DNA of 64,000 nucleotides from Thermococcus sp. P6 (GTDB lineage: Archaea > Methanobacteriota_B > Thermococci > Thermococcales > Thermococcaceae). The notes under the pieces were generated by a model. The model worked only from the letters and a program-made list of their open reading frames with translations, was not told the DNA's origin and made no database searches. Positions 17,853-25,715 of the stretch are shown piece after piece. The position numbers were made by a program, and so were the translations under genes. Each line of letters begins with the position of its first letter. Position 1 is the stretch's first letter. The stretch lies in contig NZ_CP015104.1 of the NCBI RefSeq assembly GCF_002214525.1, positions 62,001 through 126,000 on the forward strand, written 5' to 3'.

Positions 17853-19028
17853 TCACTCCCTTATCTGGATCATCAGGACCATGGCGACGGCGTTCATAAG
17901 GGCGGAAAAGAGGAAGCTTGCCGTTAACGAGAACCTCGTCCACAGAAAGCCCGCTATGACAGATGCTGGAAACACGAGCACGCCGAAGACCGTGTGATAG
18001 GCCCCTATGACCGTCCCCTTCTCGTAGTCCTTTGCCAGATCCGCCATGTAGGCCCTCGGAACGGTGTCCTCTATCGCTATGTAAACCCCGTAGAGGACGA
18101 AGGCTCCCATCAGGGTGTAGAGGTCCCGCGCGTAGGCGAAACTCAGTGCAGCCATGGAGGCGATCCCAAAGCCGAGGGTTACCATCCTCTTCTTGCCGAA
18201 ACTGTCCGAGTAGTTCCCTATTGGATACGCGGAGAGGGCGTAGATGAGGTTGAAGAGGGCGTAGAAAGCCATGCCCTGGACGATGGAGTAGCCGAGCTCC
18301 TGAGCCTTCCAGAGCGTGAAGGCGTAGCTGTACCTCCCGAGGGCGCCGACGGCAACCACTACCAGAAAGAGCAGCAGGTTCCTGTCCCTCAGGGCCGAGA
18401 CCCCCTGAATCTTCTTCCTGACCTCCTTTCCCCTGTCCTTCACGAAGAGGAGTATCACCGCGACGGCAAGCGTCCCGGGAATGGCCGAGAGCAGGAAGAC
18501 GTAGCGGTAGGCCCTCTCGGGCGGGATCCCTTTTAGGAGCTCGATCAGGCCTATCGCCACCAGAGGTCCCGCCACGGCTCCGAGGGTATCCATCATCCTG
18601 TGGAAGCCGAAGGATTTTCCGGTCCTGCCCTTCTCGCTCGACTCGGCTATGAGGGCATCCCTCGGGGCGGTTCTTATCCCCTTGCCAATCCTGTCAAGGG
18701 TTCTGAGCAGGAGGAAGTCCCACCAGTAGCGGGTGAATGCGAGGGCTCCCTTCGAGAGGGTCGAGAGGGCGTAGCCCGTGAGGACGAAGGCCTTCCTCTT
18801 CTTAAAGCGGTCGCTCACGTAACCGAAGACCACCTTGAAGAGCGAGCTCGTGCTCTCTATGGCCCCCATGACGAAACCGCCGAGGAGCTTCCCGGTGTGA
18901 AGGACCTCCATGAGGTAGCCCGGCACGATCGGTGCTATCATCTCGCTGCTCATGTCGTTGAGAAAGCTGACTATTCCAAGCAGGAAAACGTTCCAGCTAA
19001 TGCCGAAGATCTTCTTCTCCTCCTCCAT
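17853..19028 (-). CDS. MFS transporter
   Basis: 391 residues with about twelve membrane helices. The loop 2-3 MFS signature is GYVSDRFKKRKAFVLTG and the segment LDRIGKGIRTAPRDALIAE marks the prokaryotic MFS group often annotated as YfkF/quinolone-type or antibiotic efflux. The substrate is not known. It follows the thioesterase gene by 12 bases and is likely its co-transcribed partner; no strong RBS is visible before the ATG. Confidence 0.9.
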   Translation of the reverse strand: MEEEKKIFGISWNVFLLGIVSFLNDMSSEMIAPIVPGYLMEVLHTGKLLGGFVMGAIESTSSLFKVVFGYVSDRFKKRKAFVLTGYALSTLSKGALAFTRYWWDFLLLRTLDRIGKGIRTAPRDALIAESSEKGRTGKSFGFHRMMDTLGAVAGPLVAIGLIELLKGIPPERAYRYVFLLSAIPGTLAVAVILLFVKDRGKEVRKKIQGVSALRDRNLLLFLVVVAVGALGRYSYAFTLWKAQELGYSIVQGMAFYALFNLIYALSAYPIGNYSDSFGKKRMVTLGFGIASMAALSFAYARDLYTLMGAFVLYGVYIAIEDTVPRAYMADLAKDYEKGTVIGAYHTVFGVLVFPASVIAGFLWTRFSLTASFLFSALMNAVAMVLMIQIRE

Positions 19029-19040
19029 CCGCGGTTCCCC

Positions 19041-19433
19041 CTACTCGAGCACGTGCCTTTCGAGGACGTAACAGTGGAAGGTCCCCTCGAAGACCCGCTC
19101 GTTCTTTCCGTTGAAGACCTCCGCCCTGACGATCTTCTTCCGGCCGTGATCTTCAACCACTTCGGCCCTGGCCCTGAGGGTTTCTCCCGCCTTCACAGGC
19201 TTCAGGAACCTGACCTCAGCCTTTCCGAGAACGACGGTTGGTTCGTTCACCGCGAGCATGGCGGCGTAATCTGCCAGCCCGAAGGTGAAGCCCCCGTGGA
19301 CGAGGCCGTACTCGTCAACCGCCATCTCCCCTGACGTCTTCAGGACTACCTCGGACAGACCTTTTTCTATCCTCACCGGCTTCCCGACGAGCCTTTCCGA
19401 AGCCAGCCTGTGGGTTCTCTGTTCCATCTTCAT
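19041..19433 (-). CDS. Hotdog-fold thioesterase (PaaI-like)
   Basis: About 130 residues. The single hotdog domain has GLVHGGFTFGLADYAAMLAV, with the HGG turn and the Asp of LAD as in PaaI/4HBT acyl-CoA thioesterases, followed by VRFLKPVKAGETLRARAEVV. It hydrolyses an acyl- or aryl-CoA thioester; substrate unknown. A TTTAAA element about 27 bases upstream of ATG 19433 implies a near-leaderless transcript and rules out the longer reading. ATG 19427 is possible. Confidence 0.85.
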   Translation of the reverse strand: MKMEQRTHRLASERLVGKPVRIEKGLSEVVLKTSGEMAVDEYGLVHGGFTFGLADYAAMLAVNEPTVVLGKAEVRFLKPVKAGETLRARAEVVEDHGRKKIVRAEVFNGKNERVFEGTFHCYVLERHVLE

Positions 19434-19457
19434 CCCCCGGATGAGTTTCACCGGTGG

Positions 19458-19463
19458 TTTAAA
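19458..19463 (-). promoter_or_regulatory. TATA box of the thioesterase-MFS operon
   Basis: TTTAAA on the minus strand, 27 bases before ATG 19433. Confidence 0.5.
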
Positions 19464-19480
19464 GCACTAACGGGCAAAGG

Positions 19481-19490
19481 TTTATTTATT
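19481..19490 (+). promoter_or_regulatory. TATA box of the DUF2240 gene
   Basis: TTTATTTATT about 35 bases before the TTG start at 19520, back to back with the thioesterase promoter. Confidence 0.5.
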
Positions 19491-19519
19491 CCGGCGTCCT
19501 AAAAAGGTTAGGTGATAGC

Positions 19520-19912
19520 TTGCACCCGCTCAAACGGGCCGTTGAGTACAAGGGCTCGGCCGAGTTCACCCGTAGCGAGCTCGTTGGCATACTCGCCTTC
19601 AGCCTCCGCCTGATGGACGTTAAATCCGCCAAGGAGCTTATAGAACAGTCCATAAAGAAGGGCCTCTTAACAGAACGGGAAGGAAAGCTCCTCGTCAACG
19701 GGTCCATGCTGAAGGATGAAGGGGGAGACCCCTTCGAGGAGATGGTGGAGTACATCTCGGCCTCCCTTGGGTGGGAGAGGGACGAGGTGATGAAGGGCAT
19801 AAGGGGAATGCGCGAGCGCTACGGCGATCTCGATGAGAAGCTTCTGGCTTACCTCTTCGGTATGAGCATGGGGCTCGACATGTCCCGGTTCAGGGATGTG
19901 CTCGAGCTTTGA
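19520..19912 (+). CDS. DUF2240 family protein
   Basis: 130 residues, matching archaeal DUF2240: HPLKRAVEYKGSAEFTRSEL at the start, a winged-helix-like KSAKELIEQSIKKGLL, and MSRFRDVLEL at the end. Function unknown; the helical pattern could bind nucleic acid. TTG start with GGTGATAGC directly upstream; no ATG is available at the expected N-terminus. Confidence 0.82.
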   Translation: MHPLKRAVEYKGSAEFTRSELVGILAFSLRLMDVKSAKELIEQSIKKGLLTEREGKLLVNGSMLKDEGGDPFEEMVEYISASLGWERDEVMKGIRGMRERYGDLDEKLLAYLFGMSMGLDMSRFRDVLEL

Positions 19913-19961
19913 CCCGAAAACGGTTTAACCCCTTCTTACCAACCCCCCACGGGTGAAGGAT

Positions 19962-20498
19962 ATGCCGGAGGAGGCCCTGATAGTTGTGGACATGCAGCGC
20001 GACTTCATGCCCGGGGGAGCCCTGCCCGTTCCCGGTGGAGACAGGATAATCCCGAGGTGCAACGACTACATAAGGGAGTTCATGAAGAGGGGGGCCCTTA
20101 TAGTTGCCACCCGCGACTGGCATCCGGAAAACCACATCAGCTTCAGGGAGAGGGGCGGGCCGTGGCCGAAGCACTGCGTTCAGGGTACCGAGGGGGCGGA
20201 GTTCGTGGTTGAGCTACCGGCGGACGCTGTAGTGATCTCGAAGGCTACGGAGCCGGATAAGGAGGCCTACTCGGGCTTTGAGGGGACGGATCTTGAGGAG
20301 ATACTCAGAAAACACGGGGTGAAGCGCGTCTACATCTGCGGGGTTGCGACCGAATACTGCGTGAGGGCCACGGCTCTGGACGCTGTAAAACGCGGTTTTG
20401 AGACATATCTCCTGAGGGATGCTGTTAAGGGGATTAAGCCACTGGACGAGGAGAGGGCCCTGAAGGAGCTTGAGCGGGCTGGCGTGAGGATTCTTTAG
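19962..20498 (+). CDS. Nicotinamidase
   Basis: 178 residues, nearly colinear with the P. horikoshii enzyme PH999. The triad is visible: Asp10 in VVDMQRDFMPGG, Lys94 in ISKATEPDKEA and Cys133 in GVATEYCVRATALDA; the Zn ligands are in RDWHPENHISF. It converts nicotinamide to nicotinate for NAD salvage. ATG 19962 is chosen for GGGTGAAGGAT. The 3' end overlaps the convergent AI-2E family gene by 65 bases. Confidence 0.97.
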   Translation: MPEEALIVVDMQRDFMPGGALPVPGGDRIIPRCNDYIREFMKRGALIVATRDWHPENHISFRERGGPWPKHCVQGTEGAEFVVELPADAVVISKATEPDKEAYSGFEGTDLEEILRKHGVKRVYICGVATEYCVRATALDAVKRGFETYLLRDAVKGIKPLDEERALKELERAGVRIL

Positions 20499-21477
20499 CC
20501 ACGACCCTCTTCCACTCTTTCAGGATAACGAGGAGAAGGTTCAGGGCTATTGGGCCGATTATGAGTCCCTTAACGCCCATGGCCCACGTCCCGCCCACCA
20601 TTCCGAGGAAGACCAGGGTCTCGTCGAGGTCGGTATCCCTCGCCACCATCATGGGCCTTATCGTGTAATCCGGCATGGGGGAAACCAGCAGGAAGCCGTA
20701 GAGGGATATCCCAGCCGCGTGGAAGTACATTCCCTTGCTCGCGAAGTAGATCCCGGCCGCGAGCCATATCATCCAGCCCTCGAAGAGCGGAACGAAGGAG
20801 AACACAAAGGTCAGGAACCCAGCAACTATGGCCGTGTAGAGGTCGGAAACGCCGAATATCAGGAAGCCGAGCGTCATCAGGAAGCCCTTTAGGATGTTGA
20901 GCACAAGCCATGCCCTCACGAGCGCCCCGAGCGTTTTGTTGAGGCTCTCGAGGAGCTCCTCACCGAGACGGCGGTTTTCCTCGGGTATCAGGCTTCTTAT
21001 CTCCGCTACTATCTCCTCCGAAAAGACCAGTGCGTAGTAGAAGGTGAAGAGGAAAACCACGAGCTGGAGGAGGTAGGCAGGAATGGAGAGGCTCCACTCC
21101 GATACGTATTCCGAGAGCCTCGGGATCAGCTGATCGGAGAAGTTCTGGACGAATTCGAGAAGGTCCCCGGGAAGGGGCAGGGCCATGAGCCAGTCAAAGA
21201 AAACCTCGACGTTCCGGTAAAGCGAGAAGGCAACCCTGTAGGTTACGGTGAATAACCCAAGGGTCAGAACCCCGCCGAGGCCAATCATCCCGAGGGTCAG
21301 GATCACCGCCGAGGCCCTCTTTCCGGCCCTTGATCTCAGAAGTCTGTGCAGGGGATGGACCGCGTAGGCGAGGATGAGGCCGAAGAATATGGGGGTTATC
21401 AGGGGACTTACCGTTCCCCACGCGAGGTAGAGTATCAGGACCACGATGGACAGCCAGACGAAACCTTCGACCCTCAT
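20434..21477 (-). CDS. AI-2E family (PerM-like) transporter
   Basis: 347 residues with about seven to eight membrane helices. Family features include ILAYAVHPLHRLLRSRAGKR at the N-terminus, SVIPxx-like VPLFEGWMIWLAAGIY and the late MVGGTWAMGVKGLIIGPIAL helix. Members export small molecules or ions; the substrate here is unknown. The last 20 residues (SSRQPAQAPSGPSPRPVA) are Pro/Ser-rich, lie antisense to the nicotinamidase C-terminus and look like a run-on tail rather than a domain. Confidence 0.9.
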   Translation of the reverse strand: MRVEGFVWLSIVVLILYLAWGTVSPLITPIFFGLILAYAVHPLHRLLRSRAGKRASAVILTLGMIGLGGVLTLGLFTVTYRVAFSLYRNVEVFFDWLMALPLPGDLLEFVQNFSDQLIPRLSEYVSEWSLSIPAYLLQLVVFLFTFYYALVFSEEIVAEIRSLIPEENRRLGEELLESLNKTLGALVRAWLVLNILKGFLMTLGFLIFGVSDLYTAIVAGFLTFVFSFVPLFEGWMIWLAAGIYFASKGMYFHAAGISLYGFLLVSPMPDYTIRPMMVARDTDLDETLVFLGMVGGTWAMGVKGLIIGPIALNLLLVILKEWKRVVAKESSRQPAQAPSGPSPRPVA

Positions 21478-21490
21478 CGTCCTTCGATGG

Positions 21491-21498
21491 GTTTATCA
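21491..21498 (+). promoter_or_regulatory. TATA-like element of the DUF357 gene
   Basis: GTTTATCA centred 37 bases before ATG 21532. It overlaps the left arm of an inverted repeat shared with the divergent promoter. Confidence 0.4.
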
Positions 21499-21520
21499 GG
21501 TTCCCCCTTATAAACCTGAT
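21495..21520. repeat. Perfect 8-bp inverted repeat between divergent promoters
   Basis: ATCAGGTT (21495-21502) and AACCTGAT (21513-21520) with a 10-bp spacer. The arms frame the minus-strand TATA box and touch the plus-strand TATA-like element, the layout of a dimeric repressor operator controlling both genes (inference). Confidence 0.6.
21507..21515 (-). promoter_or_regulatory. TATA box of the AI-2E family gene
   Basis: TTTATAAGG on the minus strand, about 34 bases before ATG 21477, located in the spacer and right arm of the inverted repeat. Confidence 0.5.
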
Positions 21521-21531
21521 CGGTGGTGAAG

Positions 21532-21855
21532 ATGGAAGAGGAACTTATCGAAAAAGCGCTGGCTTACCTGCGGGTGGGTGACGTTTATTTCGAGGAGAAG
21601 AGGTTCGACCTGGCCCACAAGGCCTACATGGACGCCCTCTACACCATCGGGGCCCTGCTCGTCTATCTCGACACCGGAATCCTCATGCCGGCTGAAGAAA
21701 TGGCGGGAATCCTGAAGGGCAAACATCCCGGGGTTTACGCTCTCATATCCCGCTACGCTGGAATCACCGCCCCCGATGGGGAGACGCTAAGGTCCCTGAG
21801 GGCTGAGGTAACTGACCTTTTGAGCTCCTTTGGAGGTCATCGGGGTTCGCTTTGA
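21532..21855 (+). CDS. DUF357 family protein
   Basis: 107 residues, helical, with the DUF357 pattern: IEKALAYLRVGDVYFEEKRF, FDLAHKAYMDALYTIGALLVYLD and a C-terminal helix. The repeat-like hairpins resemble HEPN/TPR-type helical bundles; function unknown. Start ATG is preceded by GGTGGTGAAG. The 3' end overlaps the convergent unknown gene by 92 bases. Confidence 0.82.
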   Translation: MEEELIEKALAYLRVGDVYFEEKRFDLAHKAYMDALYTIGALLVYLDTGILMPAEEMAGILKGKHPGVYALISRYAGITAPDGETLRSLRAEVTDLLSSFGGHRGSL

Positions 21856-22315
21856 GCTCCCTTTCCGTCATGGAGGATTCTAACTCCAGAGAAGTGACCT
21901 TTTCGGGTTTTTCCCTAATGCAGTCTCCCACGGCCCCCCTGAGGGTCTTCGAGAGTCCTTCGTTTCCATGGAAGGTTACGGTTACGTATCCACCGTCGGG
22001 GAGGTCGAAGGTTAAGGTAAGCTCCCTCCCCCTGATCGAGATACCCGAAGGAGCCATCCTCAGAAGAAAGGCCCCGTTCTCTTCTCTTTCCCGCCATATG
22101 GAAGTTACCTCCAGCGTTCCACGGGAGTAGAAAACGCTGAGAACGGCCCCACGGGGAGTTAAGGCATGGGTTCCCCTTTCGTGGAGAGCCGCCCTCCCCC
22201 TTGCCGTCCCGAGGAAAGTTGAGTTGCAGAGGGAATCCACGTAGGAACCCAAAGTTTCATAAACCGTGCCTTTTGATCCTTTCAAAGCCATCACCCGGCT
22301 AAGGTTGTCGCTCAT
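21764..22315 (-). CDS. Unknown protein
   Basis: 183 residues starting MSDNLSRVMALKGSKGTVYE. Residues 30-110 alternate beta strands (GAVLSVFYSRGTLEVTSIWR, ELTLTFDLPDGGYVTVTFHG), then a helix (LSKTLRGAVGDCIREK). The last 30 residues are low-complexity, antisense to the DUF357 gene, and may be a run-on after loss of a stop. It fills an otherwise empty 490-base interval and has plausible codon use, so I call it a gene, but no family is recognised and no clear RBS is seen. Confidence 0.55.
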   Translation of the reverse strand: MSDNLSRVMALKGSKGTVYETLGSYVDSLCNSTFLGTARGRAALHERGTHALTPRGAVLSVFYSRGTLEVTSIWREREENGAFLLRMAPSGISIRGRELTLTFDLPDGGYVTVTFHGNEGLSKTLRGAVGDCIREKPEKVTSLELESSMTERELKANPDDLQRSSKGQLPQPSGTLASPHRGR

Positions 22316-22350
22316 GGTATATTGGTAATTGGTCGTTAACGGTGGTCGTT

Positions 22351-23034
22351 ATGAGGATCGTCTCAGCCGACACGGGTGGAGCGCTTCTCACGGAGGACTA
22401 CGAACCGGTGGGGTTGATAGCGACCGCGGCCGTTTTAGTTGAGAAGCCCTACAGAACGGCGACGCTGAAAACCGTCAGGTACGCGGATCCCTTCAGCTAC
22501 GACATGAGCGGAAGGCAGGCCATCAGGGAGGAGCTTCTTCTTTCCGTCGAGCTCGCACGCAGGGTAAAACCGGACGTTATCCACCTCGACTCGACCATTG
22601 GCGGAATAGAGGTCAGGAAACTGGACGAACCGACCGTGGATGCCCTGAACATAAGCGAGAGGGGAAAGGAGGTCTGGAGGGACCTTGCAAGGGAACTTCA
22701 GCCTCTGGCAAAGGGCTTCTGGGAGGACACCGGGATCGAGATAGTGGCGATAGGGAAGCCGAGCGTTCCCGTCAGGATAGCCGAGATTTACGCGGGGATT
22801 TACACGGCAAAGTGGGCCCTTGACTACGCCCGGGAGCACGGCAGGGTTATCGTCGGCCTTCCGAGGTACATGAAAGTGGAGATCCGTGGGGGAAAGATCC
22901 ACGGCGAGAGCCTTGACCCGAGGGAGGGAGGCCTCTTCGGTGAGATCGAGGCAGAGGCTACTGGAGTGGCGTGGGAGCTCTACCCCAACCCCCTCGTGAG
23001 GCGTTTTATGACCCTCGAGGTGTGGAGGGAGTAG
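22351..23034 (+). CDS. DUF4152 family protein
   Basis: 227 residues, MRIVSADTGGALLTEDYEPVG ..., matching the Thermococcales-centred DUF4152 family. Acidic residues in VSADTGG, HLDSTIGGIEV and the later KVEIRGGKIHGESLD recall an RNase H/actin-like fold with carboxylate clusters, but I cannot assign an activity. ATG 22351 follows GGTGGTCGTT. It ends one base before the end of the convergent iorA gene. Confidence 0.75.
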   Translation: MRIVSADTGGALLTEDYEPVGLIATAAVLVEKPYRTATLKTVRYADPFSYDMSGRQAIREELLLSVELARRVKPDVIHLDSTIGGIEVRKLDEPTVDALNISERGKEVWRDLARELQPLAKGFWEDTGIEIVAIGKPSVPVRIAEIYAGIYTAKWALDYAREHGRVIVGLPRYMKVEIRGGKIHGESLDPREGGLFGEIEAEATGVAWELYPNPLVRRFMTLEVWRE

Positions 23035-23035
23035 C

Positions 23036-24934
23036 TCAGCCCTCCAGCTCGTCCCTGAACTTTATGGCATCGAAGGGGCAGAGCTGGTTGCAGAGGCCAC
23101 AGCCGGTGCAGATGAGCGGGTCTATCCTGACCTTCCCGGTGCCGGCATCGTAAACGAGGGCCGGACAGCCCGTCAGGAGGATGCAGGCCTTACAGCCCGT
23201 GCACCTGTCCTCCACGACAACCGGTGGCTCCCCCACCTCCCCGCGCCTTATCACGGGAATGACGCACTCCCTTCTGGCTATTATGACCGCCGGCCCCTCG
23301 ACCTTCATGGCTTCCTTTATCGCCTCCCTCGTGGCCTTGAGGTCGTAGGGATCCACCGTCCTGACGTACTTAACCCCGAGGGCCTTCACGAGGGCTTCGA
23401 TGTCTATCTCGTTGAACCTCCTGCCCGTCTCACTCCCGCCCGTTCCGGGGTGGGGCTGGTGGCCGGTCATGGCGGTGGTCCTGTTGTCGAGTATCATCAC
23501 CAGAACGTTAAGGTTCTTGTAGACGGCATCTATCAGGGGCTGGATCCCGTTGTGGAAGAAGGTGGAATCGCCGATGGTTGCGATTATTTTCCTGTTCATA
23601 ACCACGCTCTGGCCGCCGGCGAGGCTTATACTAGCTCCCATAACGTACTCCGTCCAGATGGCCTCAAGCGGTGGAAGCAGGGACAGGGCGTAGCAGCCTA
23701 TGTCCCCGTGAACCGGAACGGAGTAACGGCCGAGGCGGAGCTCCCTCAGGGCATCGAGGACGGCACGGTAGCTTCCCCTGTGGGGACAGCCGGGGCACAT
23801 AACGGGCGGCCTCTTCGGGGCGAGGCTTTCGGCCAGCCTGACCGCCTCGGGTTTCTCGTAGCTTTCTGCCTCCTTTCCGATGAGCTTTAGAAGTGCATTC
23901 CTGACGAGGGACGGCGTTAGCTCGCCCTCAAGCGGAAGATGGCCGGTTCTTTTGCCGTAGATCGGCACCCCCAGACGGGCCTCGTAGGCGGCCACCTTGA
24001 CCTCCTCCTCAACGAAGGGGGCTCCCTCCTCGATCACTATGGCCGCCTCAACCTCCCGGAGGAATCCGAGGACCAGCTCCCTCGGGAGCGGATGGGGCGT
24101 TGAGAGCTTGAGAACCCTGAAGTCCTCCCCGAGTTCCCCCAGAACCTCCTTCACGTAGCCGTAGGGGGCGCCCTCAACGATGATCCCGAGCCTTCCCCTC
24201 CCCTCGATCCTGTTGAAGGGCATCGAGTTGAACTCCTCCTCGATTCTTCTCAGGGTCTCGTTGAGCCATCCGTGCCTCTTCCTGTTCCCCTCCATGCTGG
24301 CCCTCACGTACCTCTCTATGTCCTTTTTGAAGACGGGTTTCCGTTTCAGATCGACGAACTCCCCCACCTCGACGTTAGCTGTGGTGTGGTTTACCCTCGT
24401 GGTAGTCCGCAGTATAACAGGCACCCTGTACCTCTCGCTCAGATCGTAGGCGTAGATGATTATATCGTGGGCCTCCTGTGGGTCCGATGGCTCGAGAACC
24501 GGCAGAAGGGAGAGCTTTCCATAATAACGATCGTCCTGTTCCGTCTGCGAGGTGTGCGGTCCGGGGTCGTCCGCGACGAGAATCACCAGTCCACCCTCAA
24601 CGCCCGAGTAGGCGAGGCTCATCAGGGGATCGGCGGCAACGTTCAGGCCAACGCACTTCATCGTCACGAGGGCCCTTAAGCCTGTGTAGGCCACACCCGC
24701 GGCCTCCTCAAGGGCCACCTTCTCGTTCGGTGCCCATTCCGCGAACACTTCCGGTTTAAGCCTCGCTATCGTCTCCACCACTTCGGTCGAGGGCGTTCCG
24801 GGGTAGCCGGTGGCGAAAACGACGCCACTCTCGAGGGCCCCGTAGGCTATGGCCTCGTTCCCCATGAGAAGCTTCATCCCGTGCTTTTTCGGTTTCACGT
24901 AGGAACCTGAGGGATAAGAGTTAGCCTGCTCCAC
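23036..24934 (-). CDS. iorA: Indolepyruvate:ferredoxin oxidoreductase alpha subunit
   Basis: About 632 residues. The N-terminal pyrimidine-binding domain has MGNEAIAYGALESG and TGYPGTPSTEVVETI; the ThDP domain has CPGCPHRGSY, GDIGCYAL and IGDSTFFHNG. Two [4Fe-4S] sites close the chain, RCTGCKACILLTGCPA and CTGCGLCNQLCPFDAI. With IorB it oxidatively decarboxylates aryl pyruvates from Trp, Phe and Tyr catabolism to aryl-acetyl-CoA, reducing ferredoxin. The expected iorB partner is not next to it in this window. The start is uncertain: GTG 24934 has GGTGGTGATC upstream. Confidence 0.95.
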   Translation of the reverse strand: MEQANSYPSGSYVKPKKHGMKLLMGNEAIAYGALESGVVFATGYPGTPSTEVVETIARLKPEVFAEWAPNEKVALEEAAGVAYTGLRALVTMKCVGLNVAADPLMSLAYSGVEGGLVILVADDPGPHTSQTEQDDRYYGKLSLLPVLEPSDPQEAHDIIIYAYDLSERYRVPVILRTTTRVNHTTANVEVGEFVDLKRKPVFKKDIERYVRASMEGNRKRHGWLNETLRRIEEEFNSMPFNRIEGRGRLGIIVEGAPYGYVKEVLGELGEDFRVLKLSTPHPLPRELVLGFLREVEAAIVIEEGAPFVEEEVKVAAYEARLGVPIYGKRTGHLPLEGELTPSLVRNALLKLIGKEAESYEKPEAVRLAESLAPKRPPVMCPGCPHRGSYRAVLDALRELRLGRYSVPVHGDIGCYALSLLPPLEAIWTEYVMGASISLAGGQSVVMNRKIIATIGDSTFFHNGIQPLIDAVYKNLNVLVMILDNRTTAMTGHQPHPGTGGSETGRRFNEIDIEALVKALGVKYVRTVDPYDLKATREAIKEAMKVEGPAVIIARRECVIPVIRRGEVGEPPVVVEDRCTGCKACILLTGCPALVYDAGTGKVRIDPLICTGCGLCNQLCPFDAIKFRDELEG

Positions 24935-24963
24935 GATCACCACCGCTGGAGTTTCGTCCGGGA

Positions 24964-24973
24964 GGTTAAAACC
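24964..24973 (-). promoter_or_regulatory. TATA box of iorA
   Basis: GGTTTTAACC-type element on the minus strand about 35 bases before GTG 24934, followed upstream by an unusual A/T-rich tandem repeat. Confidence 0.5.
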
Positions 24974-25000
24974 CTATGTTCCGGGAGGAGGAGGGGTTTA

Positions 25001-25022
25001 TCGAAAAATTTTCGAAAAATTT
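25001..25022. repeat. Two perfect 11-bp tandem copies of TCGAAAAATTT
   Basis: TCGAAAAATTT at 25001-25011 and 25012-25022. The block sits upstream of the iorA promoter, in an island of A/T flanked by GGAGGAGGGG on one side and CCCCCTCC on the other. It could be a regulator or chromatin-protein site for iorA or the divergent small gene. Confidence 0.7.
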
Positions 25023-25052
25023 CCCGGATCCCCCTCCGATGTGCCGGAGAGG

Positions 25053-25060
25053 TTTAAATA
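25053..25060 (+). promoter_or_regulatory. TATA box of the 95-residue protein gene
   Basis: TTTAAATA, about 28 bases before ATG 25084, suggesting a very short leader. Confidence 0.55.
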
Positions 25061-25083
25061 CCCGGAGTGATAAGGATGAGGTG

Positions 25084-25371
25084 ATGAAGGTTGGAGAACT
25101 AATCGAACTGGTCGATCGCACCATAACGCACCTCAGGATAGCGGTTCTGGCCAATCAGAGCAGGAGCTTTGAGAGTCCCTACACGAGTTACGAGTTCATC
25201 CAGCGCTCGCTTGAACTTCAGAAGGACCTTGAGGACCTTACCAGAGCCAGAGAACGTTTGAGCGAACTCGACCCGGAGAGCGAGGCCGAGGAGCACTTCT
25301 CAAAGGAAGAGCTCGAGGAGTTCCTGAGACTGCTGGAGCTTCTCGGGAAGGCCAATGCCCACAGCTATTAG
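25084..25371 (+). CDS. Small helical protein of unknown function
   Basis: 95 residues, MKVGELIELVDRTITHLRIAV ... GKANAHSY, nearly all helical and acidic at the end (DPESEAEEHFSKEELEEFLRL). The TATA box 28 bases upstream excludes the longer upstream reading. No family recognised; the amphipathic helices suggest a protein-interaction role. Confidence 0.7.
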   Translation: MKVGELIELVDRTITHLRIAVLANQSRSFESPYTSYEFIQRSLELQKDLEDLTRARERLSELDPESEAEEHFSKEELEEFLRLLELLGKANAHSY

Positions 25372-25423
25372 GTAACACCAAAGACTTAAAACCCCCTCGT
25401 GGATAGGAAGGTCGGTGGGATCG

Positions 25424-25642
25424 ATGGAGAAAAGGCTTGAGGTTATGGAGAGGACTTACAGGAGGTTCCTCGCGATCGGCATGGGGATTCTCCTGCTGGC
25501 CTTTGCCACGATGATCCTTCGGCCTTTCGGGGAGAGCTCCCTGATTCTGGCCCTCGTGTTCTTCGTGATCGCCTTCGTCCCCCTTGAATTCGCCAGAAGG
25601 ATTGCAAGAAGGATGGCCATACTCGCCCTCAGGAATGAATAG
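25424..25642 (+). CDS. Small two-helix membrane protein
   Basis: 72 residues with two hydrophobic segments, FLAIGMGILLLAFATMIL and LILALVFFVIAFVPLEF, flanked by basic ends (ERTYRRF; ARRIARRMA). ATG 25424 has GGTGGGATCG upstream. Function unknown. Confidence 0.68.
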   Translation: MEKRLEVMERTYRRFLAIGMGILLLAFATMILRPFGESSLILALVFFVIAFVPLEFARRIARRMAILALRNE

Positions 25643-25715
25643 AAAAGCTTAATTAGACCATCGGGAATTGATGAAGGGAGTGAAAGGATAGGATGAAGTT
25701 TAGAGGTGATGTGAA

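Noticed and set aside
23028-23060. tRNA-like string GTAGCTCAG near the end of the DUF4152 gene
   Set aside because: No acceptor, anticodon or T arms follow; the bases are the coding ends of two convergent genes.
25675-25715. An out-of-frame ATG in the leader of psmA as an upstream ORF
   Set aside because: Its frame has no good ribosome site and runs far into psmA; the GAGGTGATGTGAA site clearly serves the psmA ATG.
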